64,000 nucleotides of DNA from Shewanella donghaensis (GCF_007567505.1 NZ_CP041783.1:3782001-3846000); one strand, 5' to 3'; counted from the first letter of the stretch, positions 37,986-48,819 are shown. Program-made: numbers and translations. Notes: generated from the sequence alone by a model not told the origin.

Positions 37986-38243
37986 TTACGCCACAGATTC
38001 GTTTTTGTGGGCTTGTAATTGATGGAATAAATCATCTTTCATATTGGCGCGATTTACTTTCAGCTGATGCATATGTTCGTCATCAGTAGGACTGCCTGCT
38101 ACTTCTAACTGACGAATTTCATAATCCAATAAATGATACTGCTTCGATAGATTTTTGAAAGCTTCGTCTTTGTGTGTCAAATCTACAATGTCTTGTTTAA
38201 ATTCTGGGAAGTCGAAAATAAGTGCGTGATTCTCATTTAGCAT
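37986..38243 (-). CDS. YdcH family protein (DUF465)
   Basis: 85-residue small helical protein. The DUF465 pattern is clear: HALIFDFPEFKQDI, then 'LTHKDEAFKNLSKQYHLLDYEI' as central helix in two parts, and 'LKVNRANMKDDLFHQLQAH'. Function unknown in all species. Lone gene with a normal start. Confidence 0.88.
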   Translation of the reverse strand: MLNENHALIFDFPEFKQDIVDLTHKDEAFKNLSKQYHLLDYEIRQLEVAGSPTDDEHMHQLKVNRANMKDDLFHQLQAHKNESVA

Positions 38244-38485
38244 AGATAACCCTCAATGGATGAACTGAAATTTATTAAGATTCATTATTTTGAAACTATA
38301 ATCACTATAGCATTATGATCTTTGACTATGGGCGAGCTTTCAAATAATTTTTTGATCAACTTAACAAAAATATCTCTTTAGTTGAGTGGTAATGTTGAGA
38401 TAATCATCAGCTAGTGGCTAATTCGCCTGAGGTAGACATTCGAAGGCTTTAGTGACACATATTATTACGCACATATCGTATGGTA

Positions 38486-39481
38486 TTAGTAGCCGACAAG
38501 GTTAAGTATCCAGCCCATTAGTGTAAACGACGCTAGTAATATGGAGAATAATAGTGCTAACAATTTCCATTGCATCACTTGTTTTAGCATTACAAACTCA
38601 GGAAAACTGGCTGCTACAGTGCTCATGCAAAATGCCAACGTTGTGCCTAATGGTACACCTTGCAATAGTAAACTTTCTAACACCGGGATTACGCCTGTGG
38701 CATTAGCATAAAGTGGGATCCCCATTAAAACGGCTAGTGGTACAGTCCACCATTGACCGTCACCTAAATTAGCTTCTAGCCAGCCTGCAGGAACAAATCC
38801 ATGAAGAGCGGCCCCTAATCCAACACCAATAATGACCCACTTCCACACTCGGCTAAAAATTTCACTTGTTTCAGATTTAGCAAATTGATGTCGTTGTTGC
38901 CAAGTTATGCTTGTTGACTGCGATTGTTTAGCTAAGGTCTCACGAGGAGAGTGCTGTTGACCCATTGCGTAAGCTTTTGCTGCTAATGGCTGAAGCCAAC
39001 GTTCAGCTTTTAAAAGATCAAGTAATGCGCCACCTAACATACCGATAGTGACGCCCGTTAATAAATATAGCAGGGTGACTTTTAACCCCAGTAGGCTAAA
39101 TAACAATAAAATGGCGACTTCATTAATGAGTGGAGAAGTCAGTAAAAAAGCCATGGTGATGCCGATAGGGATCCCCGCAGAGGTAAAGCCTAGAAATACC
39201 GGAATACTTGAGCAAGAGCAAAAAGGAGTGATAGCACCAAAACCCGCACCTAAACCGTAGCCGATGATTTTAGGTTTTCCTGCCAAATACTGTCGTACTC
39301 GTTCGACATTTAATGATGCACGCAAAAAGCCAATTACGTAAATCATCACAATAAGTAATGCAAAAATCTTGCTGGTGTCTTCAACAAAAAAGTGAACGGC
39401 TTGGCCGAGTTGTGTTTGGTTTGATAGCCTTAATAAATCATAAACTAGCCAATCGGCAAATACAGAGAACCAAATTAACAT
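38486..39481 (-). CDS. ArsP/YraQ-type permease (DUF318)
   Basis: 331 residues, about eight to ten membrane helices in two related halves. The family signature TPFCSCSSIPVFLGF is present, followed later by 'GIPLYANATGVIPVLESLLL' in the second half. Relatives include the organoarsenical exporter ArsP and uncharacterised YraQ proteins. It is the third gene of an operon arsR-thioredoxin-permease; the link with a thiol protein and an ArsR repressor suggests export of a metalloid or other thiophilic agent. Real substrate unknown. Confidence 0.88.
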   Translation of the reverse strand: MLIWFSVFADWLVYDLLRLSNQTQLGQAVHFFVEDTSKIFALLIVMIYVIGFLRASLNVERVRQYLAGKPKIIGYGLGAGFGAITPFCSCSSIPVFLGFTSAGIPIGITMAFLLTSPLINEVAILLLFSLLGLKVTLLYLLTGVTIGMLGGALLDLLKAERWLQPLAAKAYAMGQQHSPRETLAKQSQSTSITWQQRHQFAKSETSEIFSRVWKWVIIGVGLGAALHGFVPAGWLEANLGDGQWWTVPLAVLMGIPLYANATGVIPVLESLLLQGVPLGTTLAFCMSTVAASFPEFVMLKQVMQWKLLALLFSILLASFTLMGWILNLVGY

Positions 39482-39600
39482 TGGTTTACCTCACTAGTAA
39501 TAAGGATGATTTTTAAATAGTCATAAGCCTTATATCTCGCTATTAAAAACCAGTTAATTGGACCTCTTTGAATCGCAAGTTGTTAGTTATTTCAGTTACA

Positions 39601-39846
39601 TTAAGCCTTACTGGCTTGGTTCAATAGTTGTTTAATTTCAGCATGAGAGGGAACCGCGCCCGCTGCGACCACATTACCGTCTATGGCAATTGCTGGGGTT
39701 GACATCACACCGTATTCAAGAATTATTGCCATGTCAGTGACTTTTTCAATCGTAAATTCCATTGATAGCTCATGAGCCACTTGTTCAACATCTGCGGCCA
39801 AATTAGAGCATTTTTTACAACCGCTACCCAATATTTCAATTTTCAT
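39601..39846 (-). CDS. Small thioredoxin-family protein (CxxC)
   Basis: 81 residues, the small 'redox-active disulfide protein' type. N-terminal active site 'LGSGCKKCSNLAADVEQ' and the cis-Pro segment MSTPAIAIDG. It starts 1 base after the arsR stop codon and precedes the permease by 119 bases. It may deliver thiols or ligands to the permease. Family certain, role inferred from context. Confidence 0.9.
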   Translation of the reverse strand: MKIEILGSGCKKCSNLAADVEQVAHELSMEFTIEKVTDMAIILEYGVMSTPAIAIDGNVVAAGAVPSHAEIKQLLNQASKA

Positions 39847-39847
39847 G

Positions 39848-40195
39848 TTATTCCCTACTTGAGGTTTCAGAGGATGGTTTAACTAAAGCTGCATGGGCGA
39901 GAGCATTTTTTTCTAATACTGTTTCGACACAGCTAAACATGTTCAACAGACAGGGTGTCTCTAAGCTATAAAAAACCTGCTTACCTTCGCGACGATTGCT
40001 AATAATCCCTACTTGTTTCAATACTGATAAGTGTTTAGACACCGTTGAAATATCGGCATTAACGCCACGAGTGAGCTCAAGGACGCTAAGATCTTGTTGC
40101 TGTAATTGTTCTAGCAACCATAATCGCGTTGGATGGGCTAATGCTTTTAGAATTGTAGAACGGGCATTTAGCCTATTTAGATCTGGCTCTGTCAT
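39848..40195 (-). CDS. ArsR/SmtB family transcriptional repressor
   Basis: 115-residue winged helix regulator: ILKALAHPTRLWLLEQL, recognition helix 'ADISTVSKHLSVLKQVGII', wing RREGKQVFYSL. There is no CxxC in the recognition helix (ArsR alpha-3 site); two cysteines near the C-terminus (TPCLLNMFSCVE) may be the sensing site. First gene of the operon; likely autoregulated through the inverted repeats at 40233-40286. Confidence 0.92.
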   Translation of the reverse strand: MTEPDLNRLNARSTILKALAHPTRLWLLEQLQQQDLSVLELTRGVNADISTVSKHLSVLKQVGIISNRREGKQVFYSLETPCLLNMFSCVETVLEKNALAHAALVKPSSETSSRE

Positions 40196-40232
40196 TAGTT
40201 TCCTATCTAGCTTGTCATGTCATCCATGCTAT

Positions 40233-40253
40233 ATGTCTATTGATAGTAGACAT
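40233..40253. promoter_or_regulatory. Candidate ArsR operator
   Basis: ATGTCTA (40233-40239) and TAGACAT (40247-40253), a 7-7-7 inverted repeat 38 bases upstream of the arsR ATG, where ArsR-family operators usually lie. Confidence 0.55.
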
Positions 40254-40264
40254 TATCACTTGGT

Positions 40265-40286
40265 CATTTGGCTAATTAACCAAATG
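40265..40286. promoter_or_regulatory. Second inverted repeat in the arsR promoter
   Basis: CATTTGG (40265-40271) and CCAAATG (40280-40286), 8-base spacer. May be a second regulator site or overlap the -35 region. Confidence 0.4.
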
Positions 40287-40569
40287 TTGTAGTGATCAGT
40301 CTATTCCCATTATTGGGGTTATATTTTGATCGAGTTAACAATTTTAGGATTAAACTTCAAGGTAATGTTTGGAAAGGGATTAAGTCAATGTGGGTTATTG
40401 AGGGGGGTATAGCGACAAACAATATTTAACATTATCCAAAAACTAATAATTACCATTGGAGTTGATTTTGCCTTGCACCAACTTGTAGCAAGGCGGTCTG
40501 TTTGCGAGTTAAAACAGTGCAGCATAATCGATTATTTTATGCTTTATAGTGATTAGTTGATTAAGGTGC

Positions 40570-40584
40570 GCACTTTTGTGGTTC
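40570..40584. promoter_or_regulatory. Possible NtrC enhancer site
   Basis: GCAC-TTTTGT-GGTTC resembles the NtrC pattern GCAC-N(5-7)-GGTGC, 80-94 bases upstream of the -24 element. Confidence 0.35.
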
Positions 40585-40663
40585 AAATATTTTTAATTTT
40601 CATGTTTAGCATCAGGACTTTGCGCTTATTTAGGGCATAACTCAATAACAAACTAGTAACATC

Positions 40664-40678
40664 GGAATAATTCTTGCT
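40664..40678 (+). promoter_or_regulatory. Candidate sigma-54 promoter of amt
   Basis: GG (40664) - 10 bases - GC (40676) with a full -12 element TTGCT. The -24 element CGGAAT is only a partial match to TGGCAC. It lies 47 bases before the amt ATG; ammonium transporter genes are classic NtrC/sigma-54 targets. Confidence 0.55.
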
Positions 40679-40724
40679 TTTGTAAGCTCATGAATTTAAT
40701 AAAATAATAATTTATGGGTAAAGC

Positions 40725-41927
40725 ATGGACAATATTAGTGATGCGATTGGCGTCATTGCACAGAGTGCAGATAGCTTGTTTATCTTACTGGGTGCCATTA
40801 TGGTGCTTGCAATGCATGCGGGTTTTGCATTTTTAGAAGTCGGTACTGTTAGACATAAAAACCAAGTGAATGCTTTGGTTAAAATTCTCACTGACTTTGC
40901 TTTTTCTGCCGTTGCGTATTTCGTCATTGGTTATCAAATAGCTTATGGCAGTAACTTCTTTGTTAGTGCAGATGCACTGACTGCCAACAATGGCTATGAG
41001 TTAGTGAAGTTCTTCTTCTTACTCACTTTCGCCGCAGCCATTCCAGCCATTGTGTCTGGCGGTGTTGCTGAACGCGGCAGCTTTAGACCCTTCTTATTTG
41101 CCTCTGCACTCATCGTGGCATTTGTTTACCCCTTATTTGAAGGCATTATTTGGAATGGTAATTATGGTTTCCAGGCTTGGTTAAATACGACTTTCGGTGC
41201 TGAGTTCCATGATTTTGCGGGTTCAGTCGTCGTCCATGGCATGGGCGGTTGGTTAGCGCTGGTGGCTATATACTTCTTAGGGTCTCGTCAAGGTCGTAAA
41301 CCGGGTATCGCGTTTGCGCCATCTAATATTCCGTTTCTTGCGTTAGGTTCGTGGATACTGATTGTCGGTTGGTTTGGCTTTAATGTCATGTCAGCTCAAA
41401 CGCTTGATGCCGTGAGTGGTTTAGTAGCTGTAAACAGTTTAATGGCGATGGTTGGCGGTACAATTGTGGCGTTAGTAGTCGGTAAAAATGACCCAGGTTT
41501 TATTCATAACGGACCACTTGCGGGTTTAGTTGCGGTTTGTGCGGGTTCCGACTTAATGCACCCTGTTGGGGCATTCGTTGTCGGCGGAGTTGCTGGTGGA
41601 TTATTTGTGTTGGTGTATACCCGGTTACAACGCAGCGCTAAAATTGATGATGTATTAGGTGTGTGGCCATTACATGGTTTATGTGGTGTTTGGGGCGGTG
41701 TTGCTGCAGGTATTTTCGGTCAGCAAGCATTGGGTGGACTAGGCGGCGTAAGCCTGATGTCGCAAGTTGTTGGTACGGTTGCGGGTGTCGTTGTCGCGAT
41801 AGTTGGCGGTGTGATTGTATACGGTATCGTTAACAAAGTTTCTAGCCTGCGTCTAAGTCAGGAAGATGAATTTATTGGTGCAGATTTGGCGATTCATAAA
41901 ATTGGGTCAACCAATTCTGATAAATAA
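40725..41927 (+). CDS. amt: Ammonium transporter (Amt/Mep/Rh family)
   Basis: 400 residues, 11 membrane helices, no signal peptide. Conserved Amt blocks: 'MVLAMHAGFAFLEVGTVRHKN', twin pore histidines in 'DFAGSVVVHGMGGWLAL' and 'WPLHGLCGVWGGVAAG'. Conducts ammonium into the cell. The N-terminal extension found in AmtB is missing and the first helix is short, as in the DUF-type Amt clade of marine bacteria. There is no glnK next to it, unlike most amtB genes. Likely nitrogen-regulated. Terminator at 41964. Confidence 0.95.
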   Translation: MDNISDAIGVIAQSADSLFILLGAIMVLAMHAGFAFLEVGTVRHKNQVNALVKILTDFAFSAVAYFVIGYQIAYGSNFFVSADALTANNGYELVKFFFLLTFAAAIPAIVSGGVAERGSFRPFLFASALIVAFVYPLFEGIIWNGNYGFQAWLNTTFGAEFHDFAGSVVVHGMGGWLALVAIYFLGSRQGRKPGIAFAPSNIPFLALGSWILIVGWFGFNVMSAQTLDAVSGLVAVNSLMAMVGGTIVALVVGKNDPGFIHNGPLAGLVAVCAGSDLMHPVGAFVVGGVAGGLFVLVYTRLQRSAKIDDVLGVWPLHGLCGVWGGVAAGIFGQQALGGLGGVSLMSQVVGTVAGVVVAIVGGVIVYGIVNKVSSLRLSQEDEFIGADLAIHKIGSTNSDK

Positions 41928-42250
41928 CGCTTCAGCAGGAACGATAGATAATTGTGCTAAATCAAAGGAGCTTTAGGGCTCCTTTTTCATGCCTGCAAAG
42001 GCAGTAAATCAGCGCAAAATACGATTATTTATGATGGCTACCGTTACGATATTCATTAGTATTGGCAGTGAAGTTTATTGTTAGTCATAATTTATAAATA
42101 TCAGTCAATTAGGTTGCTTGGCTGTTGAGGTTTGCATCTGCTATATTGATTAAACGAAGTGGAGCGACTGGTTCTAAAGATATTGCTGTAATCCCAAATC
42201 TTGATTTTTAGTTATATCGATATAAATAAGAATATGGCTCACATATTAGA
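41928..42250. terminator. amt terminator and spacer
   Basis: AAAGGAGC (41964-41971) with GCTCCTTT (41978-41985) and a T5 run ends amt. The remaining 250 bases show nothing definite and presumably hold the promoter of the HD-GYP operon. Confidence 0.75.
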
Positions 42251-43306
42251 ATGGATTTTATGATGCTAGATGAAAAAATGACGATTTTGGTGGTTGATGA
42301 TACACCAGCAAATATTCAAATACTCTCAGAGCTTCTTTCTCCCACTTATCGAGTGAAAGCTGCCACGTCAGGGGCTAAAGCTATTAGTATTGCTGAGGCA
42401 ACACCGACGCCAGACCTTATTTTACTGGATATCATGATGCCGGTCATGGATGGATATACCGTCTGCCACTATCTAAAAAACAACCCTAAAACGGCCAACA
42501 TTCCAATCATATTTGTCACTGCCAAGTCTGAAACGGTTGATGAAGAAAAAGGCTTTAACATGGGCGCAGTGGATTACATCACTAAACCTATAAGCCCCTC
42601 TATAGTATACGCCAGAATCAAAACCCATTTAGCATTGTATTCTCAACAGCGTGAGCTGGAAAAAGAAGTTAAAATTCGCACCAATAACATTCATCAAAGT
42701 CAGCTTGAAATCGTTAATTGCTTAGGCCGTGCGGCTGAATATAAAGATAACGAAACGGGTATGCATGTTGTCAGAATGAGCCGCTATAGCAAACTTCTTG
42801 CAGAAGCTTATGGAGCTAATTCTGAATGGTGTGACTTATTGTTTAGTGCAGCGCCAATGCATGATATCGGTAAGATTGGGATTGCAGAACATATTTTGTG
42901 TAAGCCAGGAAAGCTGGACGCTGATGAATGGAAAGAAATGCAACGGCATTCAGAATATGGTTTTAAAATATTAGGCGGCAATAGTTCTGATTTACTTGAG
43001 TTAGCCCGAGAAGTCGCGATTACCCATCACGAAAAATGGGATGGCAGCGGTTACCCTAATGGCTTAAGCGGAACTGACATTCCTCTTTCTGGCAGAATCG
43101 TAGCCATCGCCGATGTATTTGATGCGTTAACCAGTGAACGACCCTATAAGAAAGCCTGGAGTGTTGAAGATGCATGCCAATTGATTGAAGAGCAAGCTGG
43201 TAAACACTTTGACCCGCAATTAGTGCCTATTTTTATGAAGCTGATTCCACGCATATTAGATGTTAAATCTTCATTTTCTGATGAAAGTTATTTTCTTCAA
43301 CGTTAA
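42251..43306 (+). CDS. HD-GYP response regulator (RpfG-type c-di-GMP phosphodiesterase)
   Basis: 351 residues. Receiver domain: acidic pair VVDDT, phosphoacceptor in '[14 protein letters not shown]', Lys in YITKPIS. A short helical linker leads to an HD-GYP domain with all signatures: HDIGKIG, '[17 protein letters not shown]' and [13 protein letters not shown]. It should hydrolyse cyclic di-GMP to GMP when phosphorylated. The next gene, 30 bases later, is a large hybrid kinase, its likely partner. Start could be 42251, 42260 or 42263. Confidence 0.94.
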   Translation: MDFMMLDEKMTILVVDDTPANIQILSELLSPTYRVKAATSGAKAISIAEATPTPDLILLDIMMPVMDGYTVCHYLKNNPKTANIPIIFVTAKSETVDEEKGFNMGAVDYITKPISPSIVYARIKTHLALYSQQRELEKEVKIRTNNIHQSQLEIVNCLGRAAEYKDNETGMHVVRMSRYSKLLAEAYGANSEWCDLLFSAAPMHDIGKIGIAEHILCKPGKLDADEWKEMQRHSEYGFKILGGNSSDLLELAREVAITHHEKWDGSGYPNGLSGTDIPLSGRIVAIADVFDALTSERPYKKAWSVEDACQLIEEQAGKHFDPQLVPIFMKLIPRILDVKSSFSDESYFLQR

Positions 43307-43335
43307 TACATCACTCAAGGTTTACGGAAGTTAAA

Positions 43336-46300
43336 ATGCCATTAATATCTCCTCAAGCAAACTCTAGTAGCATCTTAAACCGCTCTCGTAGAATTATGTT
43401 TGGTTTTATTGCCGCTATTATACTGCTCTTTATCGCGGGTTTTTCGGCATGGGGAGGCATGAATCAGCTATTCATTTCAATTGACCGCTACACCAGTGCT
43501 GGACAATTACTGCTTGCTTTAGATAGGGCGAGACTCAACGAGCTTTCATTTACACGTGATAATTTGCCAGAGCAAGCAAAGGAAGCTGAAAAAAATATCA
43601 AAAAATCACTTAGCATAGTAGAGAGTTTTCATAATATCGATTATGTGGATACCAGCGCTAAAACGGCTGAATTAACAACATTAATTAAAAGCTATGAATT
43701 GGGCTTTGAGCGTTATGTGGCGCTGACGAAAGAGAAAAAATTATCTCGTTTCAAAATGGTAGAGGAAGCAAGTAAAGCCACATCAAGTGCTAATGCCTTG
43801 CAAAGTTTGCAAACTAAATACATTAACTATGATAAAGAGAAGGTCAGTAATTACCGCGAAAAAATTCGCACCATTACTGACAACTCAGCCGTTTCCTATG
43901 AAATATCAGTGATAATCGAATCAATTCGAAGCTATGGCAAAGATTTTATGCTGTTTAGAAATCAACGTGATTATGACAGCGCATTTGAAAGACTGAGCAT
44001 GCTGAATCGTTATATTAACCAGTTAACCTATCAGGTTGATAATGCTGATAGTCGGTTATTATTATCTAAATTACAAAGTGCAGAATTGCATTATCAAGAG
44101 TCATTACTGCAACTTAAAGCGCTACGAGATGCAGATCAAATTAACTTTGAAAATCCAATCGTCAGAAGTTTAGCCATCAGTTCAGCCGCGCTTGGGCAAC
44201 TGGCGTTAGATTTACGCAGTCATAAAATGACATTGCTGAGTGTCGAGCAAGAAAAAGTCAGTCAGAAACAACAAGTGATGGCTAATCGATTGGAGTTATC
44301 TGAAGAGGTGACTTTACTGACCCAAAATATTAATGATGCTAGGCAGGCCGATAGGGATTTTTCGTTGTCGCGCACAATAGAAGCAAAAGAGTATCTGGCA
44401 CAGCAGGTTGTATCGTTACTTGAAGGGGCACTTTATCGCACTCAAAAAATTCAAAGCATGTTAATTGAAGATGATGAAAAAGAAGTCTTCAAGACGGTGT
44501 ACCCTAATATTGCATCCTATCTCGATAATTTTAGAAAGGTGGTCATTGTCACCGCTAAGCTTGACGGTATCTCAAAAGGCATGGTGAGCTCGGCATTATC
44601 AGCAGATAATATTTTATCAACTTTACGAGAATTTCGCTTTAATGAGATGACTCAAGCCAGAAACTTGGCTGATTACATGACCTATGCGGGTATCATATTT
44701 ATTCTTTCTATCCTGATGCTGGCCTTTTTAATTCGTAAATCTCAGCACTCATTAGTGGAGTTGTCGGAATCGCTCAAGCAAAGCGGTGAAGAGGCAGTGA
44801 AAGCTAACCAAGCTAAATCTGACTTTTTGGCCAACATGAGCCATGAGATCAGAACCCCGATGAATGCCATTATTGGCATGAGTTATCTCGCATTAACCAC
44901 TGAACTGTCTAAAAAACAGCATAATTACATCACCAAAGTGCATCATTCAGCGCAATCATTACTGTTGATTATTAATGATATTTTGGACTTCTCAAAAATT
45001 GAAGCGGGCAAGTTAGAGATTGAATCTAGAGATTTTGTGTTAGAAGATTTATTAGATGAGTTTAAAGTCCTTATTGGCGGTAAAGCACAAGAGAAAGGCC
45101 TCGAGTTACTGATAAACCTTGATGACAACATCCCCAGTTATTTGAAGGGAGATCAATTGCGTATTAACCAGATCTTGGTGAACTTAGGGGCGAATGCCGT
45201 TAAATTTACTGAGAGTGGCGAAATCAGCTTATCGATTATATTCGTCTCTCAAAACAACAAAATGTTGAAGTTAAGATTTGAAGTTGCTGACGATGGCATC
45301 GGCATAAGTGAAGCGCAGCAGCACAAATTATTTAAGTCATTCTCGCAAGCCGATACCTCAACTACTCGTCAATATGGTGGTACAGGCCTTGGATTAGCTA
45401 TTTGTAAGCAATTAGTCAACTTAATGGCTGGTGAAATAGCTGTAAGCAGTCAATTAGGTCATGGCTCGGTGTTTAGTTTTGAAATAGAGGTTGAGCAAAG
45501 TGATTTACGCGTTTCTGATAAAATCGTGCCGTCTCATATTCAAAACAAAGCCGTGCTGCTGTATGACGACAGCCCGACTGTTCGTGCGATTGTGAGTAAG
45601 CAATTAGAAAGCTTACAGTATCAACCTAGTAGTGTGGATGCATTTACCGATATTGAAGCAGCGTATCTTGCTGCGTTAAATTCTGACCTGCCTATTGAGA
45701 TTATTTTCTTTGATTGGAACTTGCCACACCATGAAAGTGTTATTCAATATCAGCAACTATTACAAATTGTTGATACGAAAACTAAGATTATTATCATGAC
45801 ATCTAGCGTGGTTGAGGATGTGCAATCAGAGGCTGAGGCCTACCAATTACCGATCAATCAGATCCTTAGTAAGCCGTTTACTAACTCAACTCTATACGAT
45901 GAAATTATCTCGCTATATGACAAAGAGCCCTCTAAGCGTACTCGTCTGAAAATGAATAATGATATGCATGATCTTAATATTCAAAAATTAGCTGGAGCAC
46001 ATATTTTGCTGGTTGAGGATAACCTTATTAACCAGGAATTGGCTGTCGAGTTACTTGTCACAAATGGTATGACGGTAGAGGTGGCAAACAATGGCCAAGA
46101 AGCTATTGATAAGTTAACGGCCCAGCAATTTGATGGTGTGTTAATGGATTGCCAAATGCCCGTTATGGATGGCTATGAAGCGACCCAATATATCCGCGAT
46201 CAATTAGCGCAAACTACATTGCCAATTATCGCCATGACTGCGAATGTGATGTCTGGCGATAAACAGAAAGTATTGGATTGTGGCATGGATGATTTAATCG

Positions 46301-47184
46301 GTAAGCCTATTGTTATTGATGACATGTTTGAGACGATGGCTAACTGGATAAGCCCTAAAGACAGCTCGACACAGCAGCAACCTTCAGCAGAGGTTACTCT
46401 AGTTGGTAAACGGGTTGATGAACTGGTTGATGATCAGAGACATTTGATTTCACAACTATCAGCAATTACAGAGATTGATGCGGTCGGCGGGATAAAAGCC
46501 TTAATGGGCAATGAAAAACTGTATCTCAAGTTGACGCGTAAATTTATCCAATCATACAGTGATACGGTCATTCCGTTTGTTGAGCCTAGCGATTCTAGTG
46601 GCAGTGATTCTAGTAACAGTGACTCTAGTAACAGTGCTTCGAGTACAAGCGAGCCAGTGAGAAAAAATCATGTGGATAGCGATAAAATAAACGAGCTGGA
46701 TCATTATATTCATACCTTAAAAGGAGTGTCTGGGAATTTACATTTCACCCAGATATACCAACTATGTGGCTTAGCTGAAACTCGGGTTCATGTGATACAG
46801 AAAGCGGCTAGCTCAATTGAAGAAACAGCTATTGAAGTAGCAGATATTGATGCGCTAAAAAGTGATTTAAATGAATTGCAAATGGCGATGGGTAATTTAA
46901 CCCGTCAATTGATACCCATACTCCTTGATAACACTGTCGATAAAATAGGGGATAACACTACGAATAATACTGAGCCTGGTATTGAAGCTGTCGATGAGGC
47001 CATATTCGAATCATTAATGGCTGCACTTGAGCAAAATGATACCGAGGCGTTATCGATTATTGAATCATTAACATCACCACAGGTTATTGGCTTGTCGAAG
47101 AATCAGTTGAAGCAGTTAGAAATTGAAATTAATAATTATGATTTTGATGGTGCAATTGCGGTGCTAAAAGCTACAAAGCAGTAA
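43336..47184 (+). CDS. Hybrid sensor histidine kinase, HisKA-HATPase-REC-REC-Hpt
   Basis: 1282 residues. First membrane helix about 18-38, a long helical periplasmic sensor region (HBM-like, 45-445), second helix about 448-466, HisKA with phospho-His H503 ([11 protein letters not shown]), HATPase ([12 protein letters not shown]), REC1 (phosphoacceptor D793 in FFDWNLP), REC2 (D938 in [13 protein letters not shown]) and Hpt (H1126 in [10 protein letters not shown]). Inside the Hpt domain, before its His helix, lies a Ser/Asp-rich insertion (residues 1086-1105) encoded by four 15-bp repeats. The Hpt output plausibly phosphorylates the HD-GYP regulator encoded just upstream. Signal unknown. Confidence 0.93.
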   Translation: MPLISPQANSSSILNRSRRIMFGFIAAIILLFIAGFSAWGGMNQLFISIDRYTSAGQLLLALDRARLNELSFTRDNLPEQAKEAEKNIKKSLSIVESFHNIDYVDTSAKTAELTTLIKSYELGFERYVALTKEKKLSRFKMVEEASKATSSANALQSLQTKYINYDKEKVSNYREKIRTITDNSAVSYEISVIIESIRSYGKDFMLFRNQRDYDSAFERLSMLNRYINQLTYQVDNADSRLLLSKLQSAELHYQESLLQLKALRDADQINFENPIVRSLAISSAALGQLALDLRSHKMTLLSVEQEKVSQKQQVMANRLELSEEVTLLTQNINDARQADRDFSLSRTIEAKEYLAQQVVSLLEGALYRTQKIQSMLIEDDEKEVFKTVYPNIASYLDNFRKVVIVTAKLDGISKGMVSSALSADNILSTLREFRFNEMTQARNLADYMTYAGIIFILSILMLAFLIRKSQHSLVELSESLKQSGEEAVKANQAKSDFLANMSHEIRTPMNAIIGMSYLALTTELSKKQHNYITKVHHSAQSLLLIINDILDFSKIEAGKLEIESRDFVLEDLLDEFKVLIGGKAQEKGLELLINLDDNIPSYLKGDQLRINQILVNLGANAVKFTESGEISLSIIFVSQNNKMLKLRFEVADDGIGISEAQQHKLFKSFSQADTSTTRQYGGTGLGLAICKQLVNLMAGEIAVSSQLGHGSVFSFEIEVEQSDLRVSDKIVPSHIQNKAVLLYDDSPTVRAIVSKQLESLQYQPSSVDAFTDIEAAYLAALNSDLPIEIIFFDWNLPHHESVIQYQQLLQIVDTKTKIIIMTSSVVEDVQSEAEAYQLPINQILSKPFTNSTLYDEIISLYDKEPSKRTRLKMNNDMHDLNIQKLAGAHILLVEDNLINQELAVELLVTNGMTVEVANNGQEAIDKLTAQQFDGVLMDCQMPVMDGYEATQYIRDQLAQTTLPIIAMTANVMSGDKQKVLDCGMDDLIGKPIVIDDMFETMANWISPKDSSTQQQPSAEVTLVGKRVDELVDDQRHLISQLSAITEIDAVGGIKALMGNEKLYLKLTRKFIQSYSDTVIPFVEPSDSSGSDSSNSDSSNSASSTSEPVRKNHVDSDKINELDHYIHTLKGVSGNLHFTQIYQLCGLAETRVHVIQKAASSIEETAIEVADIDALKSDLNELQMAMGNLTRQLIPILLDNTVDKIGDNTTNNTEPGIEAVDEAIFESLMAALEQNDTEALSIIESLTSPQVIGLSKNQLKQLEIEINNYDFDGAIAVLKATKQ
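46591..46650 (+). repeat. Four 15-bp repeats in the Hpt domain
   Basis: Units 46591-46605, 46606-46620, 46621-46635 and 46636-46650 encode [20 protein letters not shown]. The first three differ by only a few bases; the frame is kept whatever the copy number. Confidence 0.85.
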
Positions 47185-47272
47185 TTGTAAGCATGTAGAG
47201 ACAATCGATTAAGTGAGATAAGCGCTATTGGCATCTTTAAAAGATACTGAGAGAGCAAAAGTGCAAAGAGTT

Positions 47273-47305
47273 ATAAGGCTGCCAGAGTGGCAGCCTTATT
47301 TTTTA
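47273..47305. terminator. Bidirectional terminator
   Basis: Stem ATAAGGCTGCCA / TGGCAGCCTTAT with loop GAG and T-run, between the hybrid kinase and the convergent TraF-type gene. Confidence 0.88.
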
Positions 47306-47321
47306 CTCTCACACGTTAAAG

Positions 47322-48560
47322 CTAAAAATTGAAGCTGGTTTGAAAAGCGACGCCCATATTATTCTCGTCACTGTAGCTAGCTGATAAATCAATGTTAAAG
47401 GTGTTTGCCACTGCTAAACCTAAACCGGCAGTCATGCTGTCGTCACTATTATTGCTTAAATCCTTTTGATAGCCGGTGCGTAGTTTAACCCAACTTGCAG
47501 GTACAAATTCAATGCCAATCGCGGCAATTTGTTGGTTGTCATTGTCGGTATCAAACGGGTTTGAAGTACCTTCTAAACGGCTATAACCTTCAGCTTCATT
47601 GAGCTGAATATCAATAGCAGCGGTCATATAACGGGTTTGATAATTCGCACTCACGGTATAAATAGGGCTGATGTCATATTGGCCATAGACACCTTCAATC
47701 ACTTCTGTGTCATAAGTATTTTTTATTAGGTTTTTGGCAACAAAGCCAAAACCAAACCCAGCGTTATGCTGATAAGCTACACCCAAATCAAGGTTCATAT
47801 TCCCTTGATCATTTTGATAGCGATCGTCATCCCAATCATCAAATTCAAAATTTTCGATGTCAGCAATATAATTGATGGTGTTTACCGTTTGATACTTCGG
47901 CGATACGCCGTAATATATTTCACCGGTTGCGAGCTTATAGGATTTTGCCAAGCTTACACCAATCTCTGATACTACAACGCCCATGGTTAACGCTTGAGAG
48001 TTCAAATCTTGGTTAATGATATTGCTTGGGTCTAAATCCTCATCGGCAATATCAGCAAACACCAATGCATCTGCATAGACTTGTGCAAATAAGTTTACCG
48101 AAAGGGATTTGTTGGGAATGGCTATAGCCAATTGAGTGCCTACCTGTACTTGAGCGTAGTTGCCTTGTATCACTTTGAGTTGATCAATGACTACTTGAGC
48201 ATCAGCTTCAGTTGGGTTGGTTAATGATTTAAACTGATCGTAGATATCTGAGAAGTCCTCTACATTTTCAATGGTATCAGTGGGATCATTGACATGGGCT
48301 CCAAGAGAGGGAATGAGCAATGCGACACCGTCGTCTTCATTAAAGCGTGCAGTTAATGCAGGGTTATGGAAAGGCGCAGTGAGAAAATCAGCGGTACTGA
48401 CGCCCACACCGCCCATGGCATGTGAACGCGCATCAAAACTGTGATTGTTAGCATGGGCTGATGATGCAAATGCAGCAGCAACGCAAAGAGGTAAATACCT
48501 CAAAAAGTTCTTTGTGGTTTTATTTGTAATTATATAAGACACATCTATCCTGTAACACAT
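47322..48560 (-). CDS. TraF_2-family outer-membrane protein
   Basis: Up to 412 residues. After a possible signal peptide (LRYLPLCVAAAFASSAHANN), the mature protein starts 'FDARSHAMGGVGVSTADF', then 'PFHNPAL', the usual opening of the family labelled 'conjugal transfer protein TraF', and continues as alternating amphipathic strands to a final aromatic (FQTSFNF), so an outer-membrane beta barrel. No other conjugation gene is near; the label is historical. The start is unsure: ATG 48560 gives an extra hydrophilic stretch before the signal; a GTG at 48542 is preceded by AGGA. Confidence 0.78.
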   Translation of the reverse strand: MCYRIDVSYIITNKTTKNFLRYLPLCVAAAFASSAHANNHSFDARSHAMGGVGVSTADFLTAPFHNPALTARFNEDDGVALLIPSLGAHVNDPTDTIENVEDFSDIYDQFKSLTNPTEADAQVVIDQLKVIQGNYAQVQVGTQLAIAIPNKSLSVNLFAQVYADALVFADIADEDLDPSNIINQDLNSQALTMGVVVSEIGVSLAKSYKLATGEIYYGVSPKYQTVNTINYIADIENFEFDDWDDDRYQNDQGNMNLDLGVAYQHNAGFGFGFVAKNLIKNTYDTEVIEGVYGQYDISPIYTVSANYQTRYMTAAIDIQLNEAEGYSRLEGTSNPFDTDNDNQQIAAIGIEFVPASWVKLRTGYQKDLSNNSDDSMTAGLGLAVANTFNIDLSASYSDENNMGVAFQTSFNF

Positions 48561-48819
48561 TGTTATTATTTGGGTTAATCTAACCCTGTAAATATATGAT
48601 AATAACAGTTATGGCGTTTTTTTACTGTGCCGTGCTTATGATAATAAGAGGTTTATAGCTTTGTTTTTGTTAGATTTTGTAGCATTGTGACCGATGGTCA
48701 TGTTTGATTAACGGTTTAATGATGACTATCTAACCGCACTACAGCCTTTCGTAAGGAATCCCATCAATCCTTTTGGTTATATAATGCTAATTATTAGCTT
48801 CATTCAGAATATGATGATT

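Noticed and set aside
47322..48560. Conjugation gene (TraF)
   Set aside because: Only the family label suggests conjugation; no other transfer gene is near and the protein looks like an outer-membrane barrel.
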